From the NCBI RefSeq assembly GCF_001039355.2, contig NW_019774513.1, positions 774,329 through 838,328 on the forward strand: a DNA stretch of 64,000 nt. The letters run 5' to 3'. The notes below the pieces were generated by a model. The model made no database searches and was not told the DNA's origin. It saw nothing but the letters and a program-made list of their open reading frames with translations. Made by a program: the position numbers and the translations under genes. This stretch comes from Lingula anatina (Eukaryota; Brachiopoda; Lingulata; Lingulida; Lingulidae). Every line of letters begins with the position of its first letter. Positions within the stretch are counted from its first letter, which is position 1. Below are positions 38,801 through 48,655 of this stretch, one piece after another.

Positions 38801-39716
38801 TTGGAGATAGTTGGACAATTAATAAGTTTCCCTTTTAATCGATATTTTCAGAAGAAAGAGAAAGAAAAAATGAGTCTGATGAAAAGGCTGACAAGCAGTA
38901 GCAAGGGTAAAAAGTCCAAGTCTGCTCAAGAGACACCAGAGGCCGCCACATGCCAGGAGGGTGCGTCTGGGGGTCATTCTCGCAGTGGTTCCCTACCTAG
39001 TGAAGAGGGCGCTGTGGCACCACCCCCAGCAGTGGTGCACCATAAGAAAACTGGGTCCCTTGATTCTTCCACGGCACCCACTCCCAAACCTGGCAAGCCA
39101 AAGCCTCTGATCAGAGAAAGGTGTGTAGAAGTTAGTCTCCGATCAGTAAACAAGAAGAAAAAAAAACTTTCATTTTGTCAGCTGGCACTGCTGACTCCCA
39201 ATCTCGTGTCAGGTTGGAGGAATGGGCTTTGAGATTTTGAGGTGTTAAAGCTCTTGTGTTACTTCAGTTTTTATTAGTGTTATGTTGATATAATGATTCC
39301 AACTATAAATGAGGCGCAAAACTTTCATTAAATTCAGTTATAAAAGGTTGCTTATTAATGTCAAAAAATCAAATATAATTAATTTTACAAGGCAAATTTT
39401 AGAAAAATGGATTATGAATCAAAGGAGTTCTCACAAATAAAAGTTTATACTTAAATTTAGGTCAGAGCAATGCATTGAACTGTTTAACACCACAGTGTAT
39501 CAACAATTTTTTTCCCAGGAGACTTTGTAATAATCTTATCCTTTCAGATTTCGCTGTATTGTGCCATACCCTCCCCAGAGTGACATTGAGCTGGAACTGA
39601 AAATAGGGGATATAGTTTATGTGCATAAAAAACGTGAAGACGGGTGGTTCAAGGGGACCCTCGCAAGGACAGGAAAGACTGGATTGTTCCCAGGAAGCTT
39701 TGTGGAGAGTTTTTAA
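17740..39716 (+). CDS. SH3RF1: SH3RF/POSH E3 ubiquitin ligase scaffold (RING plus four SH3 domains)
   Basis: Exons: 17740-18075, 25678-25742, then eight exons present twice (A: 28433-28547, 29255-29353, 29646-29741, 30021-30058, 30432-30666, 30888-31049, 31540-31592, 31904-32071; B: 32339-32453, 33220-33318, 33623-33718, 33997-34034, 35613-35847, 36104-36265, 36755-36807, 37144-37311), then 37680-38235, 38852-39120 and 39548-39716. With one block the protein is 786 residues; human POSH is about 890. The RING is C12-x2-C15, C28-x-H30, C33-x2-C36, C49-x2-C52. In single-block numbering SH3-1 covers about 120-172, SH3-2 173-237, SH3-3 400-455 and SH3-4 731-786 ([13 protein letters not shown], ending FVESF). 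The linker keeps KRHSL and HRHSMEI motifs. Known role: Rac/JNK scaffold and E3 ligase with trafficking functions. SH3RF1, 2 and 3 cannot be separated with certainty. Confidence 0.95.
21861..21889. repeat. TC dinucleotide microsatellite
   Basis: A run of about 14 TC units in SH3RF intron 1, preceded by further pyrimidine-rich sequence. Confidence 0.9.
23541..23790. mobile_element. Palindromic MITE-like element, family 1
   Basis: GGGTTCCCATGCC at the left and GTCTGGGAATGGTCCC at the right, with GATCGATCTAACAGGATTG and its inverted partner GATAGATCAATCC inside. The flanks TAAGACT (left) and TAAGTCT (right) may be a slightly mutated target-site duplication. Confidence 0.85.
24214..24284. repeat. 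TA dinucleotide microsatellite
   Basis: About 35 TA units followed by a T tract, in SH3RF intron 1. Confidence 0.95.
24966..24982. repeat. G17 homopolymer
   Basis: A run of 17 G after a T tract in SH3RF intron 1. Similar G runs occur near 38244-38260, 41896-41913, 57430-57443 and 61034. Confidence 0.9.
26329..26352. other. Sequence gap (24 N)
   Basis: A run of 24 N between two C tracts in SH3RF intron 2. The real length is unknown. Confidence 0.98.
27586..27800. mobile_element. Palindromic MITE-like element, family 1 (diverged)
   Basis: AGATCGATCTAAAG near the left end faces AGATCGATCTAAAA near the right end. The halves are inverted partners through CTAAATTGCAGTC / GACAGTAATCTAG. More diverged than the other copies; it lies in SH3RF intron 2. 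Confidence 0.7.
28250..32152 (+). repeat. SH3RF duplicated exon block, copy A
   Basis: About 3.9 kb holding eight SH3RF exons plus introns. It matches 32154-37392 almost base for base apart from indels. By my count exon sequence differs at about 22 of 966 positions, mostly silent; the replacements are Ile/Thr, Ala/Ser, Ser/Pro, Ser/Thr and Ala/Ser in the linker exons. The right edge stops at the single N at 32153. Confidence 0.95.
32153..32153. other. Single N at the junction of duplicated blocks
   Basis: One ambiguous base lies exactly where copy A ends and copy B begins. Other single Ns occur at 19852, 47484 and 48610, also beside low-complexity or repeated sequence. They look like assembly joins rather than base-call errors. 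Confidence 0.8.
34377..35592. mobile_element. 1.2-kb insertion in SH3RF copy B only
   Basis: Copy A reads from CTTAAAG directly to TTTTTAATTGTGTCTAACAG, whereas copy B has about 1.2 kb between these points. The insert begins near CTAATTAGTACCACCAGCG and contains a GC-rich stretch (34395-34577) with CTCCTGTGGCTC repeats. It ends in a 146-bp tandem repeat rich in TGACCTTGAAATTGACC. No transposase or reverse transcriptase is visible, so it is probably a non-autonomous element. Confidence 0.75.
35155..35590. repeat. 146-bp tandem repeat, about three copies
   Basis: The phrase AAGTCATATACTGG recurs at 35205, 35351 and 35497, a 146-bp step. Each unit also carries AACTGGCAGAGATAC (or a variant) and TGACCTTGAAATTGA. 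It forms the 3' part of the insertion in SH3RF copy B. Confidence 0.9.
35860..35901. repeat. TTTA tetranucleotide microsatellite
   Basis: About ten TTTA/TTTG units after exon 7 of SH3RF copy B. The same site in copy A has only about four units, so it differs in length between the blocks. Confidence 0.9.
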
Positions 39717-42700
39717 CTCACAATGAGTTGGGTTCAAAAGAGAAAACTCAGAAATGTGCCACATCCTGCCATCGGGGTTCTTGGCAAAAGGAAATGCTCT
39801 GGAATTGGTTTCTGAGAAGTGAAATATGTCATGCTTTCAGTCATAGTGATATAGTGCAGCATTGATTGCAGTTCATCACCAAATAATTTGTCCTGTGTGG
39901 GCAGTATTGGATCAAAGTTGTTATGGTGAGTAATCTTGTAGGAAGTACAAGAGACACAGACAGTAAAGGAAGATGTAGTATTGAGAGACATGGTCACAGA
40001 AGGAAGTTGTAATGGATTACTCACAGGGGTTTCTTCCTCGAGAATTAATTTGAAGAAGACAGAAAATTCTCATGTTGATGACATTTTGATCAAAGCTGCC
40101 AAAACCAGATAAGCGATTAAAACTGTAAGATGTGTTTATCAGCAGATTGCATTTTTAGCAGAGCTACTAAAACCAAATAATGGGGAAAAAAAGCAAAAGA
40201 TGCATTTAACAACAGACAACATTTTTTAGAATCAAAGCTGCCAAACCACAAAATGTAATGAAAAGTAAAGATGCTTTTAACCTCATTAAATAACCTTATG
40301 AAAGTGTTATTAGAAATTTTGTGATTGTAAGTTAGTATCTAGAACAATGAGACACAATTGAAAGTGAAGCTGAACGTCTGTATGTAAAGGGAAAGATGTA
40401 GAATTTTTATATTAAATGTTTCAAGTGGAGTAGCAGTTTAAACAATTATTATTAAAGTGTCAAGAAAGCTGATCTCATGTGGCCCGTCATATTAGGTATG
40501 TTTTATATGTTGTAATGTTTTTATTGACGGTTTTATGAAATAATTGTATGCACCCATTTTCAGTCAGCATGTTCATAATTAAGATTGGATTAAAATGATT
40601 TCTGTCAAAAAATATGAAAAATTTGAATCACGTATGGTAAGTATATCATTTCTGTTTAGCCATGCCACTGAAATATTGAAAGTCATTAAAAAAATAAAAC
40701 GAGGATCAAGTATTCATAAGTTAGCATTTACATGTATTCTTTCTGTGTTAAGTACAATGTCCTTAGATAGAAAAAGAAACTCATCTTAACGGGTATTATT
40801 CGTTATAAGAAATATCAGAATCTCCCTCGTGCCAGGTTAATGCAGTATCCCTCTCAGCCCAGAGGACACTGACTGTTACCTGATTTTACTACCATTTTCA
40901 TGGGCAATGCAGAAGGTTTCAGTTTACAACATAGCAAAAAAAGTGGTGGGTTTCCTTACATTCTTTACTTATTGCAAAATGTGTCTTCTGCCAATGAATA
41001 TCTTAGTTAACATCAACAGGATGTGTTTTCTTTAAAAAAATTCAAAGATTATAGAGTGCAGTTATGAGATTACTTATGTTAACTTTTGGTTAGATAGCAA
41101 TAAGAAGCTTCTGGTTTTGAAACATGACCTTGTTGCTGTCCCTCATTATTTAGATCATTGGCCATCATGCATGGAGCCATGCAGCAGTTTAGTTAAAGTA
41201 TATGCTCATTTTTAAAGTTTTTTTTTTTCCCTTTGAAAAAATAAAGCATAAACTATTGATAGTTATTGCATCCTTTTGATCGAAAAAGCTCAACAGTATA
41301 GAATTTTATGCAGATCTAATAATTCCAGGCTTTGTAATTAGGTGATATAATGAGGGGCATTATCATTTAAAGTGACTCCTAGTGCATATTTTGCTTATAT
41401 GTTGGATTATGATTAAAATCTTCAAGGTATGTGCCCAAGTTCCCATTGGTGGAAATATTACTGAGTGAAAAATCATTGTGTTACTTGTGAAATGGGTAAA
41501 ATGTGAAGTTTCGTTATAACTCACCGCACTGGTAATATCACTTGTGGATTCTATTGTTTTCTATATACATATAGTTCATTGGTACAGCTGGCATAGCAAA
41601 AAAGTAGATCTGGGCAAATTTTATGAAAATATAAATACAGTACGATATTAAATTGTTGTTGAGTTTTTTTTTTTCAGTAAATGCCACTTTTAGACCTGAA
41701 CTTTCTGCACGAGATCTGACATAACAAATAAATGAGTGTTGCAATTTGCAAAATAATAATAATAATAATAAAGAGAGAGACTCAACACTCGCAAAGTTTA
41801 CATCTCAGTTCTTTATTCAAAAATTGTGTAAGACATCTAAAATGATTTGCCAGTTTGATAAAATATTGTTCTACTATTAGAGCAAAGGGCACTTGGGGGG
41901 GGGGGGGGGGGGGAGGGTCGAGTGATTTCTCTTGTGAGGCTGGATACACTCTACTACTAATGTAGCTTCATTCTCGGGTGTAACCCCCCACCCCCACCGC
42001 CCTGGTAGCTTGTCTTGACCAAATACCTATCGCAATTATCCTTTAACTAAGTGTTTAAAGAAAATAAGCATGCAATTTCACATAAATTCAGCTCAACGAT
42101 CCAAGTGTTTAAATGCACTTTTCGTCAATAATCTTTTACGTGTTGAGCGGATGAGTCCAAGTGTTCCTTTATAGTGTTTAAAAATAATATGAATAATTGT
42201 ATTAAAGTATTTTGTTATTACAGATTCCTGTTTAAAACATTAGTTTAAAATTAAAATAAAATGCATTTTGCACAATTAAGGGGGGTTCGACACGTTATAA
42301 AGGCCTACTTTTGACAAAATAGTTCTTTCCCCTTTTCCTCTATGTAAAATAGTTATATTACTGCAATGAAAATAAACACCTTAATTTATAGCAATAATAT
42401 CTTTTTCGACCCCCCCCACTTACTTCGCACAAAGAGGCCAAGCGTTTATCGTAAATTTTCCTACTTTGTAAATTCGTGTCAGATACTGATCGGTATAATA
42501 TATATATATATATTGTTTAAGAGATATGACTTCTATAACCGATGAAATCTGAAGCAAGTATTTCAAGAAAACTTTCTGGTACTGGATTTTACTACTTATT
42601 TGTAGAATTAAATAGGCTTTAAATGGTTTTGATACATGTTCAAATGAGATGGATCTGCTTGAAATCAAAATTACAGTTTTCTTCCCAAAATTGCTGCCGT

Positions 42701-43724
42701 GATGTCTTCAGCTCGAATTTGCAAATTCACATGGGTTTTTGATGAGATAGTTCATTTCTGCATTTCCTAAGCGGATAAGAAAATTTTCGTATCGAACCCC
42801 CTTGCCAGACATAAATACGAAATGCATATTAATTAAGTCAATTGATAGCTATACAGTTACATGTACATCAATTAAAGCCTAGATAACATTTGTCACGGAT
42901 GAAATTGTATACGATTTTTTAGACATCTTAAATGACTACGCGCTATGTGTACGTAACGCCCCGTGCTATTTGGGCGACATGACCTTGAAGTCAAGAAAGA
43001 AAAACTCGGTTTGTGGGTTGAAAAACGCTCGTTCTGAGCCCTTTTAGTCCCAGTGCAGTTGCTGTACGCCTTCCGTGCGGCTTCCTTGAAGATCGATACG
43101 TTGTCGGACGAGATCCCTACGATATTTAGCACCAATGTGGTTGGAATGGGGAAACGCTCAACTTTAAATTCGTGAAAGTGCATTATACCAAGTTTTTTTT
43201 ATTATTGTTATGCTTCCTTAAATCACCAAAGGTGGAAGGGAAAGTGACCAACAATATGTGCAGCCATCACTACGGTCACCGCAAGTCCACCGAACAATAC
43301 CCATACGGCAACTGCGCAATGCCGTCTCGATAGTGCTACGGCACTCGGGCTTACGATTTTCAAAGTTTGTCAAAAACTTTAGCTTGGCAAAATCGAAGAG
43401 GCTACGGAGACTGTAAATGCGTAGGAATTCGCACGGCTACGAGGCACGATAGGGGGTTTACGGGTAGCATACGTGCACCGTACGGACGTCGCATGGCAAA
43501 TGTACTCTCGACTTAATAAAATTATAGGAACAGACAGAAGCTGAGTAACAAAATACTGTAAACAATCAAAAACGCCAAGGTCATTAATTCTACTGCCAGT
43601 CCACACCTGCTTCAGTGTCACGCACAGCAGCACACGAAAACAAAAAAGTAATGCAAATTAATATTCGTTCACAGAGACCTAAAGGTGCCGATGTTCAATG
43701 ATTTTCTTGTTACATACTAATATC
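39717..43724. other. SH3RF 3' UTR and spacer between convergent genes
   Basis: No gene seen. The SH3RF 3' UTR probably occupies the first part. An AATAAA at 41239-41244 is one candidate poly(A) signal for it, and an inverted AATAAA (TTTATT) at 43198-43203 is one for the CTHRC1-like gene. A G run sits at 41896-41913. The part from about 42930 to 43510 is noticeably richer in CpG than its surroundings. Confidence 0.5.
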
Positions 43725-46700
43725 TTAGTAAGTGTCCAGGAAAATTTCTTCTGCCATCATGTTGCTTGCAGTCCCCCAGCCAGTGGCGGCGTTCGCACCA
43801 CTGTATCCAGAACAATAAGACACGGCAAAATTCAGAATGATGTCCCCAGCTGGCAGACCCACACATGTCCCTTGTACTGAAATGAATGGTTAAAATGGAT
43901 TTAAAACTTTGTGTCTACGTGTACTCAAACTCGCGTTACAGGACGGAGGGAGGTATTGATCTCTGAGCAAGCCAAATTCACCCGGCCCGTCTCTGGAAAA
44001 AGTGCTTATATCTCCAGGAATATAACACATTTGGTATTTGATCTAACTCTCATTGTGTGCATTAAGTATAAGGTAAGTTATAGTTTCAATATACCTGTAA
44101 ATGGGCTGTGTAAATCGACAGAGCTTGCATCATAGTAGTAGGTGTATTTGACACTTTCTATTGTGCCCGGATTGCTGCACTCTGTGCCGTTAAAGGTGAA
44201 GTACCACCGGGAACATTGGCCTTTGTTCCACTGACGGGTGGCTCCACTCCACAGGACTCTCAGAGCAGTAAGAGCAGACTTCTTGCTATATGTCTCACTC
44301 TGAAATAAAATCATTCCATGATATAAACCCTAGATGGTCTTTGACCAAGGTATGATAACATCCCAGGTGCGGTGTCAGTCAAAACAAGACCAGTGTGACA
44401 GGAATGGTAGTCTTAGGAATGGATGTCCGGGATCCCAAATGGTAAGTACCAGTACAGGTTTCCCCCTATTCCACACAGACTACGACTTCCACGATAAATT
44501 TTAGAAAGCGGGAGGAATCCTGGAATTTTGCACATTTCTGTTAAAACTTTGACCAGTGACAAATTTGTTTCGATAGACTCAAGAATAATCGTGGGATTCT
44601 GCTTGCACAGCAGGAATGTTGTCAAGAAACAGTTACTGTTTGTAAGAATGACTTAGGCATACTTCAGGCACATTAGGAATCAGTTAAGAGAAAGCTAAAG
44701 GCCGGGCACACTGACGAGAGGATTAATTGAGTATACACGTTTTCTTGGGATTCGGGCCTTCGTTGTCATCCGCAACAGAATTGACCAAAAAAGTGTGCTG
44801 ATAAGAACAGTATGAATTACAAATATATTAATAATGTATTGTACATGTATCACGAATAAATGGCTTTCGTCCAGGATATTCGTGCAAAACACAGCTAGCA
44901 GTGATATTAGACAACCTTACATCGAGCTTGCTTTGATCTTGGAACACAGACAGACATCGCAATACTAGATTTTTCTAAGGCGTTCGATACGGTACCGCAT
45001 AACAAACTACTCCATAAGTTACATGCTTATGGGATACGAGGCAAAATACATCGGTGGATTGCATCTTTCTTGTGTAATCGTCATATTAATGATCTACCGG
45101 ACTCTGTAAAATCCAAAGTACGCCTCTTCGCTGATGACTGCCTACTATATAGGGAAATATCTTCGCAAAAAGACCACATAATTCTTCAACAAGACCTCGT
45201 AAGCCTAGAAAACTGGGCCATGAAATAGGGCATGCGATTCAATGCTTCCAAATGCTACATTCGTAGTGTCCGCCAGAAATCTTCATTCTTCACCAACTGG
45301 ATAACACGGTACTAAAAAATGTCCAGACAAAGCCATACCTAGGAGTCATGCTTTCTTCCGACCTGAAATGGTCAACTCACATAAACGACTTACGTAAAAA
45401 GGCCAGTAGCACCCTAGGATTCATTAGAAGAAATCTATGCCAGCGCTCACATGAAGGTCAGCGTACATAGCTCTTGTTCGCTCCACTCTAGAATATGGTG
45501 CCATCATATGGGACCCCTACTTAAAAACAGACATTGACAAAATGGAAAAAATCCAAAGGAAGGCTGCACGGTTCATCACTGGGGATTGCAAGTCTCAATC
45601 CCCAGGTAGTGTCACCTCCATGCTGAAATCACCAGATCTTCCACTACTGCAGCACCGGAGGAAGGAACTGCGGCTAACTTTTCTCTTCAAGGTGGTTGAG
45701 GGGTTGGTACCAGCGATACCTCCTGACACTAACTTAGTACCAGCTTCCAACAAACGTCGCATAAGAGCTAAATCATTCACTGACTTTGATTCCGAAACTT
45801 TTGTGAATAGTTCTAACAACAGTCGTTGCCACCGCTTACAACGCTGTAACACACCTGTCAGAAAAAACTCTTTCTTCGTCAGAACAGTTTCCGATTGGAA
45901 TGGACTGAGTGATCAGCAAGTAAATGTTGAAACTGTGGAAGGCTTTAGATCAGGCCTACACAGTGACTATGTTTCCCATGCGCTCTCTTCTTTTCCGTCT
46001 TACTTATACCAGTAGTGGTCTACTTAGACGTATATGGACAGAAACAGAAAAAGAAAATCGGGTGCCATTGCAGATGTTCGCAAATCAGACGCAACAGAGA
46101 AATCCTGACAAAACCTTTAGAATGCCGTAAGAATATAAATAATGCACTCATGGTGCAGTTAGAATCACCTAGAATGTTATTCGATATTTCACCACTTGGG
46201 ATGCACTTCTGAAGTTTTGAGCATGAGCAAAACATTTCGACCAAACACAAGAATGGGCCCATATATCTGGAATGCACTCAGAATTTTTAGAACGCAATTC
46301 GAATACCCAGGAATATACAAAGAATTCTCATTCTGACTACACTGTAGCTCATTCCGCGTCTAGTGCGACTTGGGTAGAAGTACTGAGGTTAGTATACGGG
46401 ACGAAAGTCACCTGAACAAAGTAATGGGGAACGGACTACGGTTCCTAGCGAACTTCCATTCCTGCCACACCGGGACCAAGCTTAAAGCTGACATAGTGTG
46501 GAACGAATTCAAATAACCAGAATTAGTGTAAGCCTAGCTTATAGAAATGATAAGTTAAACAAACAACCAAGGTGGTTTGAAATTCTCGACAAGTAATCTT
46601 TGAACTGAAAACAAGTGTTTTTCTTTATACATGTATGTCCCAATATTGATGAAATAAAAATAAATAACGTACTATGAGCGTTGTACTTTCCGTTTCCGAA

Positions 46701-46776
46701 TTCATAGCAGGGTACCACCAGTACTGGCGGTTGAAGGCGGGAAGTCTAAGTGCCGAAATACCCGATGTTCCCACCA
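43725..46776 (-). CDS. CTHRC1-like secreted protein, C-terminal exons only
   Basis: Three exons: 46776-46673, 44299-44095 and 43876-43725. Phases agree and the frame ends in TAA. The middle exon encodes ALRVLWSGATRQ and RWYFTFNGTEC; the last encodes GTCVGLPAGDIILNFAVSYC and ATGWGTASNMMAEEI. These match the C-terminal domain of collagen triple helix repeat-containing protein 1 (RWYFTFNGAEC and DASTGWNSVSRIIIEE in human, from memory). Vertebrate CTHRC1 is a secreted glycoprotein linked to Wnt/planar polarity and matrix remodelling. The upstream exon is assigned from phase and a weak match (QYWWYPAMN). No signal peptide or Gly-X-Y exon was found, so the N-terminus is missing or lies further upstream. 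Confidence 0.8.
44936..46015 (+). pseudogene. Decayed non-LTR retrotransposon (LINE) reverse transcriptase
   Basis: The reading begins LGTQTDIAILDFSKAFDTVP, a conserved palm motif of LINE reverse transcriptases. It continues to LFADDCLLYREI, which holds the catalytic FADD box at about 45129. Between them the QG-x-x-LGP segment is missing: CNR runs straight into HINDLPDSV, so an internal deletion of roughly 30 codons is likely. A TAG interrupts the frame at about 45226, and at least one frameshift follows. The open C-terminal part (45542-46015) reads MEKIQRKAARFITGDC, typical of the region after the polymerase in such elements. It lies antisense in an intron of the CTHRC1-like gene and is probably inactive. 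Confidence 0.85.
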
Positions 46777-46959
46777 CTGAAATAAAAGTATTTTAACCGA
46801 CTAATGTAGCTAAATCAGTGTTGTAACTCAGGTGCGTGCTACACTATACAGACTGATCCAACAAACACAGTTGAGTGACATACAAGAACACAGAGAGAGG
46901 AAACGGGAGTATGTTGTCGATAAGTCGTTTGTGAAATTTGACGCAGTATAGGGAAGACC

Positions 46960-47625
46960 GGGGCTAGTTGGGCCCCGGGGTAAGTTAGTCGCTCGTCAAT
47001 TTATGAAAAAATTAACTACGAGCTAAAAAATTGATCAGATTAGCTTGTAAAGTGACCGTATCCAGCAATGCCAAGAAAGCGTCGATCGTAAAAAAGTTTT
47101 ACTTAAGAGGCGAGTCAAAATGAAAGATAGCTTAGCCACACATTCCCAAGGCCAAATGTAGGTCTAAAGATGAGGATCCCCTCAGCATGGAAGCCGGCCT
47201 GAGGGTGTGACCTGCAGGTGGAACATAAAGTGTCAGCAACTCATAACTAGTGATCTCGTTTACATGTTTGTTTTATAAATGTATCATGAGACGCCTGGAT
47301 AATCTACCAACACAGTCTGATAGCTGCAAACTGTTTGGTAGTATAGAGGACTGTTTTGTACTATAGAAGGGAGGGCGGCTTGGCTCAGTGTATAGACCAT
47401 AGTTTGATACGTTTTGGTGGAGTCCAAGGACTTGTTTGCAAAATTTTAGCTGCAATTTTTCTGCAGGGCATTTATCAACAAACNCCCCCCCGTCAATTTA
47501 TGAAAAAGTAACTACCAGGTAAAAAAACTGGCCACACACTCTTGTAAAGTGACCGTAGCTTACAATGCCATGGAAGTGTCGGACGTTAAAAAGTTTTACT
47601 TAAGCGGTGAGTCGAAACAAACGAT
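46960..47625. repeat. Direct repeat pair with GGGGCTAGTTGG core
   Basis: Sequence at about 46993-47124 (from CGTCAATTTATGAAAAA to TTTTACTTAAGAGGCGAGTC) recurs at about 47491-47625 with scattered differences. The N at 47484 lies just before the second copy. The first copy is preceded by ACCGGGGCTAGTTGGG. Confidence 0.8.
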
Positions 47626-48139
47626 TTTTGCAACTAAAAGTTATTTTGTTTAAGAGATTTAAAAATCCATTTTCATAGGCTTTTGATCGAATATAATATA
47701 ATATATGTATAGGGCATCAAACTGAAGCTCATTGTTTCAAGTTTCACAGAGATGTATCAGCGTTGCTCATTCTAGCACCATAAATGGCTGTCATCCTTTA
47801 AAATAAAAAATGTGCACCCGGGGCTAGTTGGCCCCCTTGACTCGGGGCAAGTTGGACCCTCATATTACCCACAAACCTTTGCGCGCAATAGAGCTAGAGA
47901 CCATAGGTGCAACAAACTCAATGGTTTAAAACTGAATTTGTTACTTTCTTTTAAAACAAAAATTTATAATATGTTTTCATTCATTAAAAAAATAATTTAT
48001 ACCATTATTAATTTATTCTTAATTAAAACAAAATTTTATTAATAGATATTTTGGTTCTTGCAACACATAGGCCTACAACATGACGTACGGAAACCTCAAT
48101 AAATGTGCCTCATCTGAACTTCAGTATTTATTAATCAAA

Positions 48140-48655
48140 GACTCAAAAATCAATTTAATAAATTAAAAATGTATAAAAATGTAATTCAAGGCGTTTACAC
48201 GTTTGCAAGTTGGCCCCTCTGACGTCAACTGCGTTTTTTACCAAATTGTGAGCCATCTGGCATTATATTTGAAAAATAATGACGATGCATAGGGGAGACC
48301 GGGGCTAGTTGGCCCAGTTAGACACTTTTGGCCTTGTAGAGCCAACTAGGAATGGGTTAGAGTCACAAAACCGGTTTTAAAGTAAGCCCCATGAACTAAG
48401 CTACGTATGCAACGCCATTATTTTTCAAATATAATGCCAGACGGCTCACAATTTGACAAAAAACGCAGTTGACGTCAAGGGGGCCAACTTGCCCCGTGGC
48501 GGGGCAAGTTGGCCCCAGGGTCCGGGCAAGTTGGCCCCCCTATACGAAAACGAAGTATATATCCCATGTAAACGCCTTGAAATACATTTTTATACATTTT
48601 TAATTTATTNGGCTAAAAGTGTCTAACTGGAACAACTAGCCCCGGTCTCCCCTTT
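48140..48655. repeat. Large imperfect palindrome with GGGAGACCGGGGCTAGTTGG ends
   Basis: AGGGGAGACCGGGGCTAGTT at about 48291 is mirrored by AACTAGCCCCGGTCTCCCCT ending near 48653. Further inverted pairs: TTCAAGGCGTTTACA (48186) with TGTAAACGCCTTGAA (48566), and CAACTGCGTTTTTTACC with its complement near 48460. A single N at 48610 lies in the right arm. Interpretation as a terminal-inverted-repeat element or a both-strand assembly join remains open. Confidence 0.75.

Noticed and set aside
45595-45852. 85-codon minus-strand open frame
   Set aside because: It is the antisense shadow of the LINE reverse transcriptase tail.
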